Assembly (NCBI GenBank): GCA_023389575.1
Contig: JAEWEG010000066.1
Coordinates: 1 to 64,000, forward strand
Direction: 5' to 3'
Origin: Chloroflexota bacterium
Lineage (GTDB): Bacteria > Chloroflexota > Chloroflexia > Thermomicrobiales > UBA6265
Length of the DNA: 64,000 nucleotides
Under the pieces are notes generated by a model. That model ran no database searches. It saw nothing but the letters and a program-made list of their open reading frames with translations, and was not told where the DNA came from. How positions within the stretch are numbered: position 1 is the stretch's first letter; every line of letters begins with the position of its first letter. The position numbers were made by a program, and so were the translations under genes. Below, piece by piece: positions 50,555-60,610 of this stretch.

Positions 50555-52345
50555 ATGAGCACAGACGGTACCAACGCGTTTCCCGCGGCCAGGAATTGCC
50601 CCAACTGCGGGTACGCCGTTCAATCGAACGAGAAGTTCTGCTCTCAGTGCGGAACGGCTGTTCGACGCGGGTTGGGTGACAACGCGGGCACGACTTCGAG
50701 CCCACCACCAACGAGTGGCGGTCCTGGCCAGGGATTCACCCCATTGCCAGCCGCTCCCACCATGGTTCGCAAGAAGCGGAAGCGCCGCCGCAAGCCGCCC
50801 TGGTACAAGCGACCCCGCTATATCGTTCCGCTCGCCCTGCTGGCGGTGTTTCTCACGGTAGGAGGCGTTTTCGCCTACCGAACACGCTCCGCGTTCCAGG
50901 AAGTCCAGTCGATCAGCACTCCACCGCCGGAAGTGAGCGGCAGCGCGCTCGGCCTCGAAGACGATGTCGCCATCGATACAGGTCCCGCCCAGGAGGCGAT
51001 TCGCCAGCGACAGCAGCGGGAGTCGGGGCAGGGCACGTCTCCGACGAACACCACTGCGCCCACCCAAACCGCCCCTGCTTCGACGGAGAGTTCGAGTATC
51101 CCTGGCGGGGGCACGAACGGTGGACAGGAAACCGAAGCGGCCGCGACCGAAGAGACGGTAACGACCACCAATCCACGGGCGACTGAAGCTTCCAACGGTG
51201 GTTCCACCACCACTCAGAACGTCGAGCCGACGTCCTCTAGCGCCCGAAGCATTAATCCCACCACGACCACGGAGAGCACGGCCCCTGCCGTGGACGAAAC
51301 GCAGTTGGCTGCCACGGAGACAGAGCCTGCTTCACGGGAAGCCACAGAGTCGGCCACCGACGAGCCTGTCGCGACCGAGGGACCGAGCTTGCCGTCGACT
51401 TCGGAAGGCGTCGATGTGTCCGAGGAGGGAACTCCTGTGAGCGAGGCACAGTCGGTTCCTGGCGAGTTGCAGGCGACCGATGGGATTACCGTGCTCCTGA
51501 TGGGCGTGGACGCTAGAGACGGCGAGTCGATCGACATCGGCGTTCGCCCAGACTCTCTCGCCGTGCTCCATATTGACGAGAACACTGGTGATTGCCGGAT
51601 GCTGGCCGTGCCACGCGACAGCCGGGCAACACTGCCCGGCTACGGCCAAAGCAAGATCAACCACGCCTTGGCGGTGGGCGGTATTCCATACGAAATGCTC
51701 GTGGTCGAGGAGTACCTCGGAATCCAGCTCGATAACTATGTGCTGGTGGACTTCGCGGGGGTGGAGACGGTCGTCGACGAACTCGGCGGCATCACGGTCG
51801 AGAATCCCGCGGAGTTTGAGATGGAAGGGCAGACGTTCGAGGCGGGAACGATCAAGCTCGATGGCGAGCGAGCGCTGCTCTACTCTCGCTTCCGTGGTGA
51901 CAGCGACGGTGACTTCGGACGAATCTCCCGCCAGCAACAGGTCCTGCGCGGGCTGATGCACGAAGTTGCCGACGTGAACCTGGTCCGGCTCGTGCCGAAC
52001 ATGTTCTCGTTGCTCTCCGACCATTTCCGCACCGATTACGGTGTGACGGACCTGGTTGACCTGGCAAACACCTACCGGTCGTCGTGTAGCGCCGATTCGA
52101 TCGAAACCGAGACGATCGATGGCGACGTATCGATGGAACGCGACGACCTGATGCAGATGGAGTTGTCGTTCGTCGTATCCGATCCGGAGGTCGTTGCCGA
52201 CAGCGTCGCCTGGCTCCTGATGCAGGATGAGCCGGAGAGCGAACCGGTGGGGACGCCAGTTGCCGACTCCCGCAGGGATGAAGATATCCAGGCGAGCACG
52301 TTGGCGAACTCCATCCTCCTGGCCGGCAGCGGAGACTCCACCTGA
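50555..52345 (+). CDS. LytR-CpsA-Psr (LCP) family protein with N-terminal zinc ribbon
   Basis: 596 residues. A cytoplasmic zinc ribbon with C15, C18, C29 and C32, a basic stretch (KKRKRRRKPP), one membrane helix (about 90-107), a long Thr/Glu/Ser-rich linker (about 110-300), and an extracellular LCP domain (about 305-525) with VLLMGVDARD, RPDSLAVLHID, LAVPRDSR and the C-terminal Arg-rich FGRISRQQQVLRG. LCP enzymes attach glycopolymers to peptidoglycan, using polyprenyl-pyrophosphate-linked donors. The LCP catalytic Arg and Asp residues are visible. ATG 50555 has AAGGA 6 bases upstream. A zinc ribbon on an LCP protein is uncommon. Confidence 0.9.
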   Translation: MSTDGTNAFPAARNCPNCGYAVQSNEKFCSQCGTAVRRGLGDNAGTTSSPPPTSGGPGQGFTPLPAAPTMVRKKRKRRRKPPWYKRPRYIVPLALLAVFLTVGGVFAYRTRSAFQEVQSISTPPPEVSGSALGLEDDVAIDTGPAQEAIRQRQQRESGQGTSPTNTTAPTQTAPASTESSSIPGGGTNGGQETEAAATEETVTTTNPRATEASNGGSTTTQNVEPTSSSARSINPTTTTESTAPAVDETQLAATETEPASREATESATDEPVATEGPSLPSTSEGVDVSEEGTPVSEAQSVPGELQATDGITVLLMGVDARDGESIDIGVRPDSLAVLHIDENTGDCRMLAVPRDSRATLPGYGQSKINHALAVGGIPYEMLVVEEYLGIQLDNYVLVDFAGVETVVDELGGITVENPAEFEMEGQTFEAGTIKLDGERALLYSRFRGDSDGDFGRISRQQQVLRGLMHEVADVNLVRLVPNMFSLLSDHFRTDYGVTDLVDLANTYRSSCSADSIETETIDGDVSMERDDLMQMELSFVVSDPEVVADSVAWLLMQDEPESEPVGTPVADSRRDEDIQASTLANSILLAGSGDST

Positions 52346-52382
52346 TCCTCGCGGTGGTCGGCCAACGACCTAGATTGGCGAC

Positions 52383-52991
52383 ATGACCCAGTCACTAAGC
52401 GGTCCATATCGATTCGCGACCTATGCCGGGATCGCGATCGGCGCCTGGATCCTCATCGGGGTCGTGCGCCAGTTTGACGCGCCGTCGGATGGCAACACCC
52501 TTGCCGTCCACGGCATGCTCGACGAAGTGGGCCACGTGCTGACCGCGCTGATGATCGCGATGGGCTTCAAGGCGCTCCGGTTCCCAATCCCAGTGTGGTC
52601 AATCTTGATTGGCGGCGTGATTCTGGACGTGGGCCACATCATGCTGCAACTGGACTTCACCGAACCGATCGAAGGATCTTCACGGAACGGCACGCATTCG
52701 GTGTTCGTGCTCATCTTGCTGGCGTGTATCGGCTTCTTCGACCAGCGAAGGGCCAACGTGTGGCTTGGCGTCACCCTTGGCGCGCTGAGTCATCTCTGGC
52801 GGGACATGGGAACCGGAAACGTCCCGCTGGTGTGGCCGTTCCTGGAAAACGTGGACGGAACCACCTTCACCCGCTACATGATCGGGCTGCTAGGCGCGAC
52901 AATCGCCATGATCGGCAGCGGCGCCTTGCTGGAGATGTATGAGCATGCGAACACCCGCGCTGGCTCCATCTACGAGGGCACGGACGAGTAG
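52383..52991 (+). CDS. YdjM-like membrane protein (PF04307 type)
   Basis: 202 residues with five or six hydrophobic helices. Conserved polar positions are typical of the YdjM family: DVGHIML, NGTHSVF and GALSHLWRDMGTG followed by VPLVWP. These His/Asp motifs led to the description as putative membrane metal hydrolases; activity is not established. It starts 37 bases after the LCP gene and probably shares its transcript. ATG 52383 has no strong ribosome site. Confidence 0.8.
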   Translation: MTQSLSGPYRFATYAGIAIGAWILIGVVRQFDAPSDGNTLAVHGMLDEVGHVLTALMIAMGFKALRFPIPVWSILIGGVILDVGHIMLQLDFTEPIEGSSRNGTHSVFVLILLACIGFFDQRRANVWLGVTLGALSHLWRDMGTGNVPLVWPFLENVDGTTFTRYMIGLLGATIAMIGSGALLEMYEHANTRAGSIYEGTDE

Positions 52992-52995
52992 CACG

Positions 52996-53163
52996 TCAGG
53001 CGGTGAGGGAGACGTCTCCCTGGGTCCATCGAAGATCGTCTTCGTCCAGAACGAGAGTCACACGCTCACCTATTGACACGCAATCCAGTTGAATGGGCGT
53101 GAAAGATTCCCCGCCCCGCTTTCTCGTCTCATCATGATTGTGCGTTCGCAGGGGAAGCCACAC
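52996..53163 (-). CDS. Possible small hypothetical protein
   Basis: 55 residues from GTG 53163, with AAGG 6 bases upstream; the frame is open to 53259. The C-terminal part (FTPIQLDCVSIGERVTLVL then DEDDLRWTQ) has the alternation of a small beta-rich domain. It ends 4 bases from the convergent YdjM-like gene. No similarity recognised; chance cannot be excluded. The rest of 53164-53330 holds nothing I recognise. Confidence 0.35.
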   Translation of the reverse strand: MWLPLRTHNHDETRKRGGESFTPIQLDCVSIGERVTLVLDEDDLRWTQGDVSLTA

Positions 53164-53330
53164 GCTCGCCTTCGGCTTGCTGGTCAGCCCTGTCTCTATC
53201 CGGCTACAGAACGATGCCTGCCCTCGTAGCGTTCGACACTGGGTCGGAAGGCATCCCATACACGAGCACCTCTCGCAAGCCAGCGGGCCTCCGCGCCCGC
53301 CAATCAGCCGAGAGGCTGGAAGCCGAGAAC

Positions 53331-53354
53331 GCCCGGCGGATTTCTCCGCCGAGC
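53331..53354 (-). terminator. Terminator after groEL
   Basis: GC-C-CGGCGGA (53331-53340) pairs with TCCGCCG-A-GC (53345-53354) around TTTC, with one C/A mismatch, about 30 bases past the groEL stop. Confidence 0.6.
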
Positions 53355-53383
53355 GCTTCCAGTTCCGAGGGTGTTGGGCTGGA

Positions 53384-55018
<1,635 letters not shown>

Positions 55019-55064
55019 TGATCTCACTCCTTGGCAATATTACGACCGCGTTCGGCAAGTGGTG

Positions 55065-55367
55065 CTAGCCGACGACAGCCAGAACGTCCTTCTCGGAGAG
55101 GATGAGGTAGTCGACATCTTCGAGCTTGAACTCGGTGCCGGCGTACTTGGCGAAGAGGACTTCGTCGCCAACCTTCACATCGAGAGGGATGCGGTCGCCG
55201 TCATCGTCACGGCGGCCTTCGCCGGCGGCGACGATGGTGCCCCGCTGCGGCTTCTCCTTGGCGGTGTCCGGCAGCACGATGCCACTGGCGGTGGTTTCCT
55301 CGCGGCTGGCTGGCTTGACCACCAGGCGATCGCCGAGCGGCTTAAGATTGGAAACAGAATCCGACAT
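55065..55367 (-). CDS. groES: 10 kDa co-chaperonin GroES
   Basis: 100 residues. The heptameric lid of GroEL. It contains LKPLGDRLVVKPA, the mobile loop segment EETTASGIVLPD, and YAGTEFKLEDVDYLILSEKDVLAV at the end. ATG 55367 gives the family length; AGGAGG lies 11 bases upstream and AGGA 3 bases upstream. The promoter and CIRCE operator are 100-145 bases upstream. Confidence 0.97.
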   Translation of the reverse strand: MSDSVSNLKPLGDRLVVKPASREETTASGIVLPDTAKEKPQRGTIVAAGEGRRDDDGDRIPLDVKVGDEVLFAKYAGTEFKLEDVDYLILSEKDVLAVVG

Positions 55368-55470
55368 GGTTCCTGGTCCTCCTGATACGTGATGAATCGA
55401 CCCGGCTAATCCGGATAAACGCCTTCGAGTTGCGAGGCGCCATGAGCGCTCCCGCCTTGATTGCACAGCC

Positions 55471-55499
55471 AATCTAGCACAGCGATTAGCACTCATCAA
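55471..55499 (-). promoter_or_regulatory. Promoter of groESL
   Basis: On the minus strand: TTGATG (plus 55494-55499), 17-base spacer, TAGATT (plus 55471-55476). The -35 box lies inside the CIRCE element, so HrcA binding would block RNA polymerase. Confidence 0.75.
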
Positions 55500-55513
55500 G
55501 GGGTGAGTGCTAA
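55486..55513. promoter_or_regulatory. CIRCE operator (HrcA binding site)
   Basis: TTAGCACTC (55486-55494) and GAGTGCTAA (55505-55513), both perfect matches to the consensus arms. The spacer is 10 bases, against 9 in the standard element. hrcA itself is not in the window. Confidence 0.93.
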
Positions 55514-55648
55514 AGATTTGGCAAATCGGCCCTGAGAGTGCCAACGACAGGGTACACCTCGTTCGGAGGGTGGTTCAACACGAACAACACCCGGTGAGTG
55601 GCAATTTCGCCGCCCACCGGGTGATGTGCATGTGCCTGGTTTGTCGGG

Positions 55649-57157
55649 CTAGAGACCTGCCGCTTCCAGGATTTCGTCGAGGGTGAAGAAGTCGAGCACG
55701 GCATCCCCGTTGACCGTCAGGCCGTCCTGAACAAGTGGCAGGGTGTCCTCGACCAGCGGCGCGGCGGTCGAGTACTCGATGAGCACGATCGATCCGTTTT
55801 CCTCGTCAATCCTGACTTCCGAGTAGAAGATCACGACGGTGCCATTGTCCGTGTAGTCAATCCTGACCACCGCGCCCACGTCCGACGAACTTTCCGAAAG
55901 GAGGATCTCGCTGTCGGGGCTGAATGCACGATCGGCGAGGTACTCGTCGGAAGTCCAGAACGACACATAGTCAGCCGGTGTCGCGGCACCAGGTACGATC
56001 GTCACCGGTACGAACGCAGCCGCTTCGCCGTCCAGTAGCAGAGCCACGAAGTCGATGCCACCGTCGTCCACGACCACGTTCGGGTCCCGGTCCGGGTTCA
56101 GCACCAGATTGGCGTCCCACTCGAGAGTGGTACCGTAGGTCGGGCTGACGAAGGTGTTGTCGTCAATCAGGCCCGTCTCGCCGGTTTCGGTTCCATCGTC
56201 ACCGGTGTCGTCAGCGGCATCGGTCTCGTCGTCCGTGGCATCCGCCGTATCGTCGGCCGCGTCCGATGAGTCGTCGGACGCATCGGCTTCGTCGTCGGCC
56301 GCGTCCGCGGTGTCATCTGTGGCATCCGAGGAGTCGTCCGCGCCGTCGACACCCTTCAATCCACCCTGGCCGCCACCTGAGCCATCGTCAGAGGAATCGT
56401 CCGCCGCATCGTCACCACCATCGTCGGTTGCGTCCGCCGCATCGTCGGCGGTGTCGTCGGTGGCGTCCGCGGTGTCCTCCGACGTGTCATCGGCGGCGGC
56501 GTCATCATCCGCGTCGCCGGTGGCGTCATCTGCGGTGTCGTCGGCGCCATCACCAGACGGCGATTCCGCCGCGGCGAGCAACTGGGTCTGGAGTCCTCCG
56601 CCTTCGACCCCACCAAAGACGCCGCTGCCGTCAAGCGTCACTTCGTTCTGCGCGGCCTGGAACTCCGCCGCGAACATGGTGGTCGGCGTCAGGAATACAT
56701 AGGCGAAGGTCGGGGTGGAGCCACTTCCGGCCCGCAGCAGCGTGAAGATACCGAAATCGAAATCCTCATATCGAAGGAGGTCCAGGGAATACGAGACCTG
56801 GCCATAGGAGCCACGATCGATGGTCGTGGAGCTCTCGCCAGCCTCGAGGAAAGCATCGAGAAAGATATCTCGCGCTTCGTCCATGTCAAAATCGTTTGGC
56901 AGGCTCATCACCATGAGCAGGCTCACCTGCTTGGTGATTGTCGCCGCTTCCAGCCCGTCCTCGGCGTAGGTCGACTCCTCATCGAGCTCCCAGCCGCCGC
57001 TCCACTCCAGCGACTGGCCGCTCTCAAATTCGTACGAGTCCCCACCAGATTGCGCGAGCGCCGGCGATACCAGCGTCCCAGCCAGCGCGGCGAACAGCAG
57101 CGCGAACACCGCGCCGACCGATATGAGCTTTCGCCCCGCGGTTCCCAAAGCCTCCAT
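55649..57157 (-). CDS. Secreted protein: two similar domains joined by an Asp/Ala/Thr-rich linker
   Basis: 502 residues. A signal peptide (ISVGAVFALLFAALAGTLVSPALAQ) is followed by a domain of about 150 residues that includes GQSLEWSGGWELDE, then a linker of about 130 residues made of DDTADATDD-type repeats, then a second domain of about 170 residues that includes GTTLEWDANLVLNPD. The two domains share the xxLEW opening and a similar order of strands, suggesting duplication. The linker is extremely acidic and carries no Cys. ATG 57157 has AAGGA 9 bases upstream; the frame is open to 57211. Family not recognised. It lies just upstream of groES but with its own transcript direction and no shared promoter. 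Confidence 0.72.
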   Translation of the reverse strand: MEALGTAGRKLISVGAVFALLFAALAGTLVSPALAQSGGDSYEFESGQSLEWSGGWELDEESTYAEDGLEAATITKQVSLLMVMSLPNDFDMDEARDIFLDAFLEAGESSTTIDRGSYGQVSYSLDLLRYEDFDFGIFTLLRAGSGSTPTFAYVFLTPTTMFAAEFQAAQNEVTLDGSGVFGGVEGGGLQTQLLAAAESPSGDGADDTADDATGDADDDAAADDTSEDTADATDDTADDAADATDDGGDDAADDSSDDGSGGGQGGLKGVDGADDSSDATDDTADAADDEADASDDSSDAADDTADATDDETDAADDTGDDGTETGETGLIDDNTFVSPTYGTTLEWDANLVLNPDRDPNVVVDDGGIDFVALLLDGEAAAFVPVTIVPGAATPADYVSFWTSDEYLADRAFSPDSEILLSESSSDVGAVVRIDYTDNGTVVIFYSEVRIDEENGSIVLIEYSTAAPLVEDTLPLVQDGLTVNGDAVLDFFTLDEILEAAGL

Positions 57158-57475
57158 GTGCCTGAATCCTTCCCGGCTATCCCCATTCTCCGGTACCGCG
57201 ACTCGCGCCACGCCCTTCAGGGTTAGACAATATCGAGCGATGCCTTGCGGAAGCGTATCACGCGCCAGCGCGATTCAGCCGTTTGGCCCCTTAACCATCC
57301 GGGCAACTCGCCTCGTACACAAAAAGATGACGTTGAGCTCTCCCGTTTTGTTCCAACGCGCGCCAGGAAAGGTGGCGGCACGTCGCGTATCCCCGCCAAA
57401 TCCGGATAGAATGCCTTCAGCGATCAATGGTCCCGCGGCATCCCGTGCCAGGGACAACTCCGGAAGGACTTCCAG
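57158..57475. other. Divergent intergenic region
   Basis: 318 bases between the secreted-protein gene and the aminotransferase gene. A TAGAAT box at 57406-57411 could be a -10 for the aminotransferase, but no matching -35 is present. No gene or structured RNA recognised. Confidence 0.4.
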
Positions 57476-58669
57476 GTGTCAACTCACCGTTCCAGCGCAG
57501 AGTACTTCGCCGCCCGAGTGCGCGATGCCAAGCCATCGCCGACCATCGCGGTTTCCGAAGCCGCCAGGCAGCTTCAGTCCGAAGGCATCGATGTCATCGA
57601 TCTTGGCGGTGGCGATCCAGACTTCATCACTCCAGATCACATCCGCGAGGCCGCCATCGCGTCGATGAACGCCGGCAACACGCATTACGTGGGCGGCACT
57701 GGAACTCCCGAGTTCCGTAAGGCTATTTCCAACAAACTGCAGCACGACAACCGGATCGTCGCCCATCACAACGGCGAGATCCTCGTGACTCCCGGCGGGA
57801 AGTTTGCCCTGTACCTCGCGGCGCAAGCTTTCGTGGAACCCGGCGTGGATGTGATGGTGCTTGAACCCGCCTGGGTGTCGTACGTGCCCATCGTCGAACT
57901 CGCCGGTGGCACGCCGATCCGCGTTGGGCTCGATCCGAACACCAACTTCACCATCACCCGCGAGATCCTGGAAGCCCACGTCACGCCCAACACGCGCATC
58001 ATCATGCTGAACTCACCCAACAACCCAACTGGGCGAGTCATGACGCGGGAGGAGGCCGAGATCCTGTCGTCGTTTGCCGTCGCCCACGACCTTATGGTCT
58101 GGACCGACGAGATGTACGAGAAGATCATCTACGACGGCCGCGAGCACCTGAGCATCGCGACTTTCCCGGACATGGTGGGCCGTACCCTGACCTTCAACGG
58201 GCTGTCGAAAGCCTACGCGATGACCGGCTGGCGCCTTGGCTACGTCGCCGGACCCAAGGCGTTCATCTCCCAGATGGCGAAGGTCAACAGCCATGCGACC
58301 ACCTGCGCCACGTCCTTCGCCCAGGCGGGCGGCACGGCGGCGCTCAACGGTCCACAGGAGATCATCGGCGAGATGGTGAAGGCGTGGGACCGGCGACGCC
58401 ATCTAATCACGGATGGAATCAATGGCATCCAGGGACTACGCACCAACCTCGTGGAAGGCGCCTTCTACACATTCGTCGATGCGCGGGAGATCGATGGCGA
58501 TTCGATCCGGCTCGGCGAGCGCATCCTCAAGGAAGCGCACGTGGCCGTGGTTCCGGGTATCGCGTTTGGCGATTCGGGTGAAGGCCACTTCCGCATTTCG
58601 TTCGCCACCAGCGACGACGAACTCAAGAGAACCGTCGAACGACTGACCAAATTGTTCGGCGCGCGCTAA
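57476..58669 (+). CDS. Class I/II PLP-dependent aminotransferase (aspartate-aminotransferase-like)
   Basis: 397 residues. The Schiff-base lysine is in FNGLSKAYAMTGWRLGY; the substrate-carboxylate Arg is in the C-terminal HFRISFA; and the PLP-ring segment NSPNNPTGRV is intact. Specificity among aspartate, aromatic and other amino acids cannot be read with confidence. GTG 57476 has AAGGA 8 bases upstream. The Rid-family gene follows 33 bases later in the same direction, a pairing that makes sense because Rid proteins clear reactive imines released by PLP enzymes. Confidence 0.9.
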   Translation: MSTHRSSAEYFAARVRDAKPSPTIAVSEAARQLQSEGIDVIDLGGGDPDFITPDHIREAAIASMNAGNTHYVGGTGTPEFRKAISNKLQHDNRIVAHHNGEILVTPGGKFALYLAAQAFVEPGVDVMVLEPAWVSYVPIVELAGGTPIRVGLDPNTNFTITREILEAHVTPNTRIIMLNSPNNPTGRVMTREEAEILSSFAVAHDLMVWTDEMYEKIIYDGREHLSIATFPDMVGRTLTFNGLSKAYAMTGWRLGYVAGPKAFISQMAKVNSHATTCATSFAQAGGTAALNGPQEIIGEMVKAWDRRRHLITDGINGIQGLRTNLVEGAFYTFVDAREIDGDSIRLGERILKEAHVAVVPGIAFGDSGEGHFRISFATSDDELKRTVERLTKLFGAR

Positions 58670-58702
58670 CCAGGCTCATCACGCTGAATGAAGGAGAGAG
58701 TC

Positions 58703-59152
58703 ATGTCGGCGGAGCAACGACTTCTGGACCTCGGGATCGAGCTTCCCGAGCCGGTCAAACCGGCCGCGAACTATGTTCGGCATCAACTCATCGGGAACGT
58801 GCTGTGGATCAGCGGCACCGGACCGTCCAGCGACCATCCAACGGGCAAGGTCGACTCCGAGGTGAGCGTCGAGGATGCCTACGCCGCCGCCAGGTCGGTC
58901 GGTTTGCAAATCCTCGCGACGGCGAAGGACGCACTGGGATCGCTCGACCGGATCAGGAGGACCGTCAAGGTGCTTGGCATGGTCAACAGCGATCCGACCT
59001 TCGGTGGTCAACCGGGCGTCATCAACGGTTGTTCCGACGTGCTCGTCGAGGTATTGGGCGACGCCGGACGCCATACCCGCTCGGCGGTGGGCTTCGCCGC
59101 CCTTCCGAACGCTATCTGCGTTGAGATTGAAGCCGCGTTCGAAGTGGAGTAA
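58703..59152 (+). CDS. RidA/YjgF-family protein
   Basis: 149 residues, the usual length of the longer Rid subfamilies. Rid proteins hydrolyse enamine/imine intermediates to 2-oxoacids and ammonia. The fold's markers are present: LWISGTGPSSDHP, SLDRIRRTVKVLGMV, and HTRSAVGFAALPNAICVEIEAAFEV, which holds the conserved Arg that binds the substrate carboxylate (R in HTRSAVG). ATG 58703 has GGAG 7 bases upstream; an in-frame ATG at 58688 overlaps that site. Co-transcribed with the aminotransferase gene. Confidence 0.88.
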   Translation: MSAEQRLLDLGIELPEPVKPAANYVRHQLIGNVLWISGTGPSSDHPTGKVDSEVSVEDAYAAARSVGLQILATAKDALGSLDRIRRTVKVLGMVNSDPTFGGQPGVINGCSDVLVEVLGDAGRHTRSAVGFAALPNAICVEIEAAFEVE

Positions 59153-59199
59153 CATTCGCCCGCACAGAGATTCGGTACGACGCTATATCACCTTGATAG

Positions 59200-59224
59200 G
59201 CCGTGCATCACACACATGCGCGGC
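59200..59224 (+). terminator. Hairpin between the Rid gene and greA
   Basis: GCCG-T-GCAT pairs with ATGC-G-CGGC around a 7-base loop, with one T/G pair, followed by TTAAG. It is a weak terminator at best. Confidence 0.45.
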
Positions 59225-59287
59225 TTAAGTGCAATTTACATCAAGGCCGATGTGATATGGCCAAATTGAAACCAGGGAACTCTTCGA

Positions 59288-59758
59288 ATGGACAACAAGC
59301 CGATTGAGGTGACTCGCGAGGGTTTTGAGCGACTCACCGCCGAGTTGAAGGAATTGACCGACGTCAAGCGGCCGGAAATCGTGGCCGCCGTGGCCGAGGC
59401 ACGTTCTCACGGGGACCTCCGTGAGAACGCCGCCTACGATGCCGCCCGCCAGGACCAGGCCATGATCGAGAAGCGCATCCAGGAACTGGAGGGCATGCTT
59501 CGGAACGTCAAGGTGCTGGAGGCCAGCTCCAATGGTGCGAATGGCGTCATTGGCGTCGGGAGCAAGGTCACCGTCGACTTCGACGGCGAGGACGAGGTGT
59601 ATACCCTCGTGGGCGCCATCGAGGCGAAGCCGTCCGAAGGGCTGATCTCGACCGAGTCGCCGATCGGGCGGGCACTGGAGGGCAAGAAGGTGGGCGATTC
59701 CGCGGTCGTCGAGACACCTGGCGGTTCGATGACGCTCAAGATCAAGGCAGTTGAGTAG
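59288..59758 (+). CDS. greA: Transcription elongation factor GreA
   Basis: 156 residues. It enters the RNA polymerase secondary channel and triggers cleavage of backtracked transcripts. The N-terminal coiled coil carries the tip motif GDLRENAAYDAA with the Asp and Glu that coordinate the second metal; the C-terminal FKBP-like domain ends at LKIKAVE. ATG 59288 follows AGGG at about 9 bases. Its stop overlaps the start of the 2H phosphoesterase gene. Confidence 0.96.
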   Translation: MDNKPIEVTREGFERLTAELKELTDVKRPEIVAAVAEARSHGDLRENAAYDAARQDQAMIEKRIQELEGMLRNVKVLEASSNGANGVIGVGSKVTVDFDGEDEVYTLVGAIEAKPSEGLISTESPIGRALEGKKVGDSAVVETPGGSMTLKIKAVE

Positions 59759-60578
59759 CAAGCCGCGAACGCCCCGCCGCTACCTGCCTCGGAAGGAACA
59801 ATTCGAGGTTATCAGGCGGAGCGCGCGCCATCCTCTCTGGTGGCTCCCCGACCCCGTGGCTAACCAGGAAGAAGCCTACCGGCGCATCTGGCAGAACCTG
59901 CGATCGGTGTCCGAGGTACGTGACGGCCGCCACGACGACGAACGGTGGCGGTCGCACCAGGGGCACTTCGCGATGTGCTGTGTTCGGGTGCCGGCGGACG
60001 CGCTGGGCAGTGAGTACGAGGGCCTCCTGGAGGCCCTTTCCCAGTTCTCGTTTGTCCGGATCCACCCCCGCTCATTTCTCCACATTCCGATTCAGGAGAT
60101 TGGGTTCCTGGTGGACGAACCCACAACGAGAAACGAGATCAGCCAGACTCAGTTGGACGAGTTCATCACCGTTTCCCAGCGGCCACTGCTCGATTTCCCC
60201 CGGTTTCGAATTGGCCTTGGTCCGGTGAACTCCTTCGCCGACTCCGCGTTTCTCGACGTCAAGGACGACGGCTGGCTATCCCGCATTCACCGGCGGTTGA
60301 TCGACCTGGCCAGCGTCCCGCCGAGCCTGAAATATCCATATCTCCCGCACGTCACCATCGCCCATTACGACCGCGTGGCTCCCATCGAGAACCTGCCTGG
60401 CGTGCTGGCCGAATGGCGGGACCTCCCGCTGGGTGAGTTCGTGGCGGATGACGTCGAGGTGGTTCTCTTGGACACTCGCGTACCGGACGCCGAGTTCGAG
60501 GTCGCACACTCGTTCAAACTGGGTACGACCCGGGCGACGGGGGAGATTCCGATCCGGCCGGAACCCGGATCCATCTGA
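59751..60578 (+). CDS. 2H phosphoesterase superfamily (2'-5' RNA ligase-like) protein
   Basis: 275 residues. The fold's two active-site motifs are HIPIQE and HVTIAH, the first with Ile where the family has a hydrophobic and Pro in the Thr/Ser position, so it departs from HxT/Sx there. Superfamily members act on 2',3'-cyclic or 2'-5' phosphodiesters; no substrate can be given. The start TTG 59751 overlaps greA by 8 bases and has AAGG 4 bases upstream, so it is likely translated by re-initiation. It ends 32 bases from the convergent leuB. Confidence 0.72.
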   Translation: MSSKPRTPRRYLPRKEQFEVIRRSARHPLWWLPDPVANQEEAYRRIWQNLRSVSEVRDGRHDDERWRSHQGHFAMCCVRVPADALGSEYEGLLEALSQFSFVRIHPRSFLHIPIQEIGFLVDEPTTRNEISQTQLDEFITVSQRPLLDFPRFRIGLGPVNSFADSAFLDVKDDGWLSRIHRRLIDLASVPPSLKYPYLPHVTIAHYDRVAPIENLPGVLAEWRDLPLGEFVADDVEVVLLDTRVPDAEFEVAHSFKLGTTRATGEIPIRPEPGSI

Positions 60579-60610
60579 ATCTCCTCACGATCTCGATTGT
60601 CCCGTAGCCG

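Noticed and set aside
56160..56560. CRISPR-like array in the repetitive stretch
   Set aside because: The units are in-frame codons for Asp, Ala and Thr inside one gene, without unique spacers.
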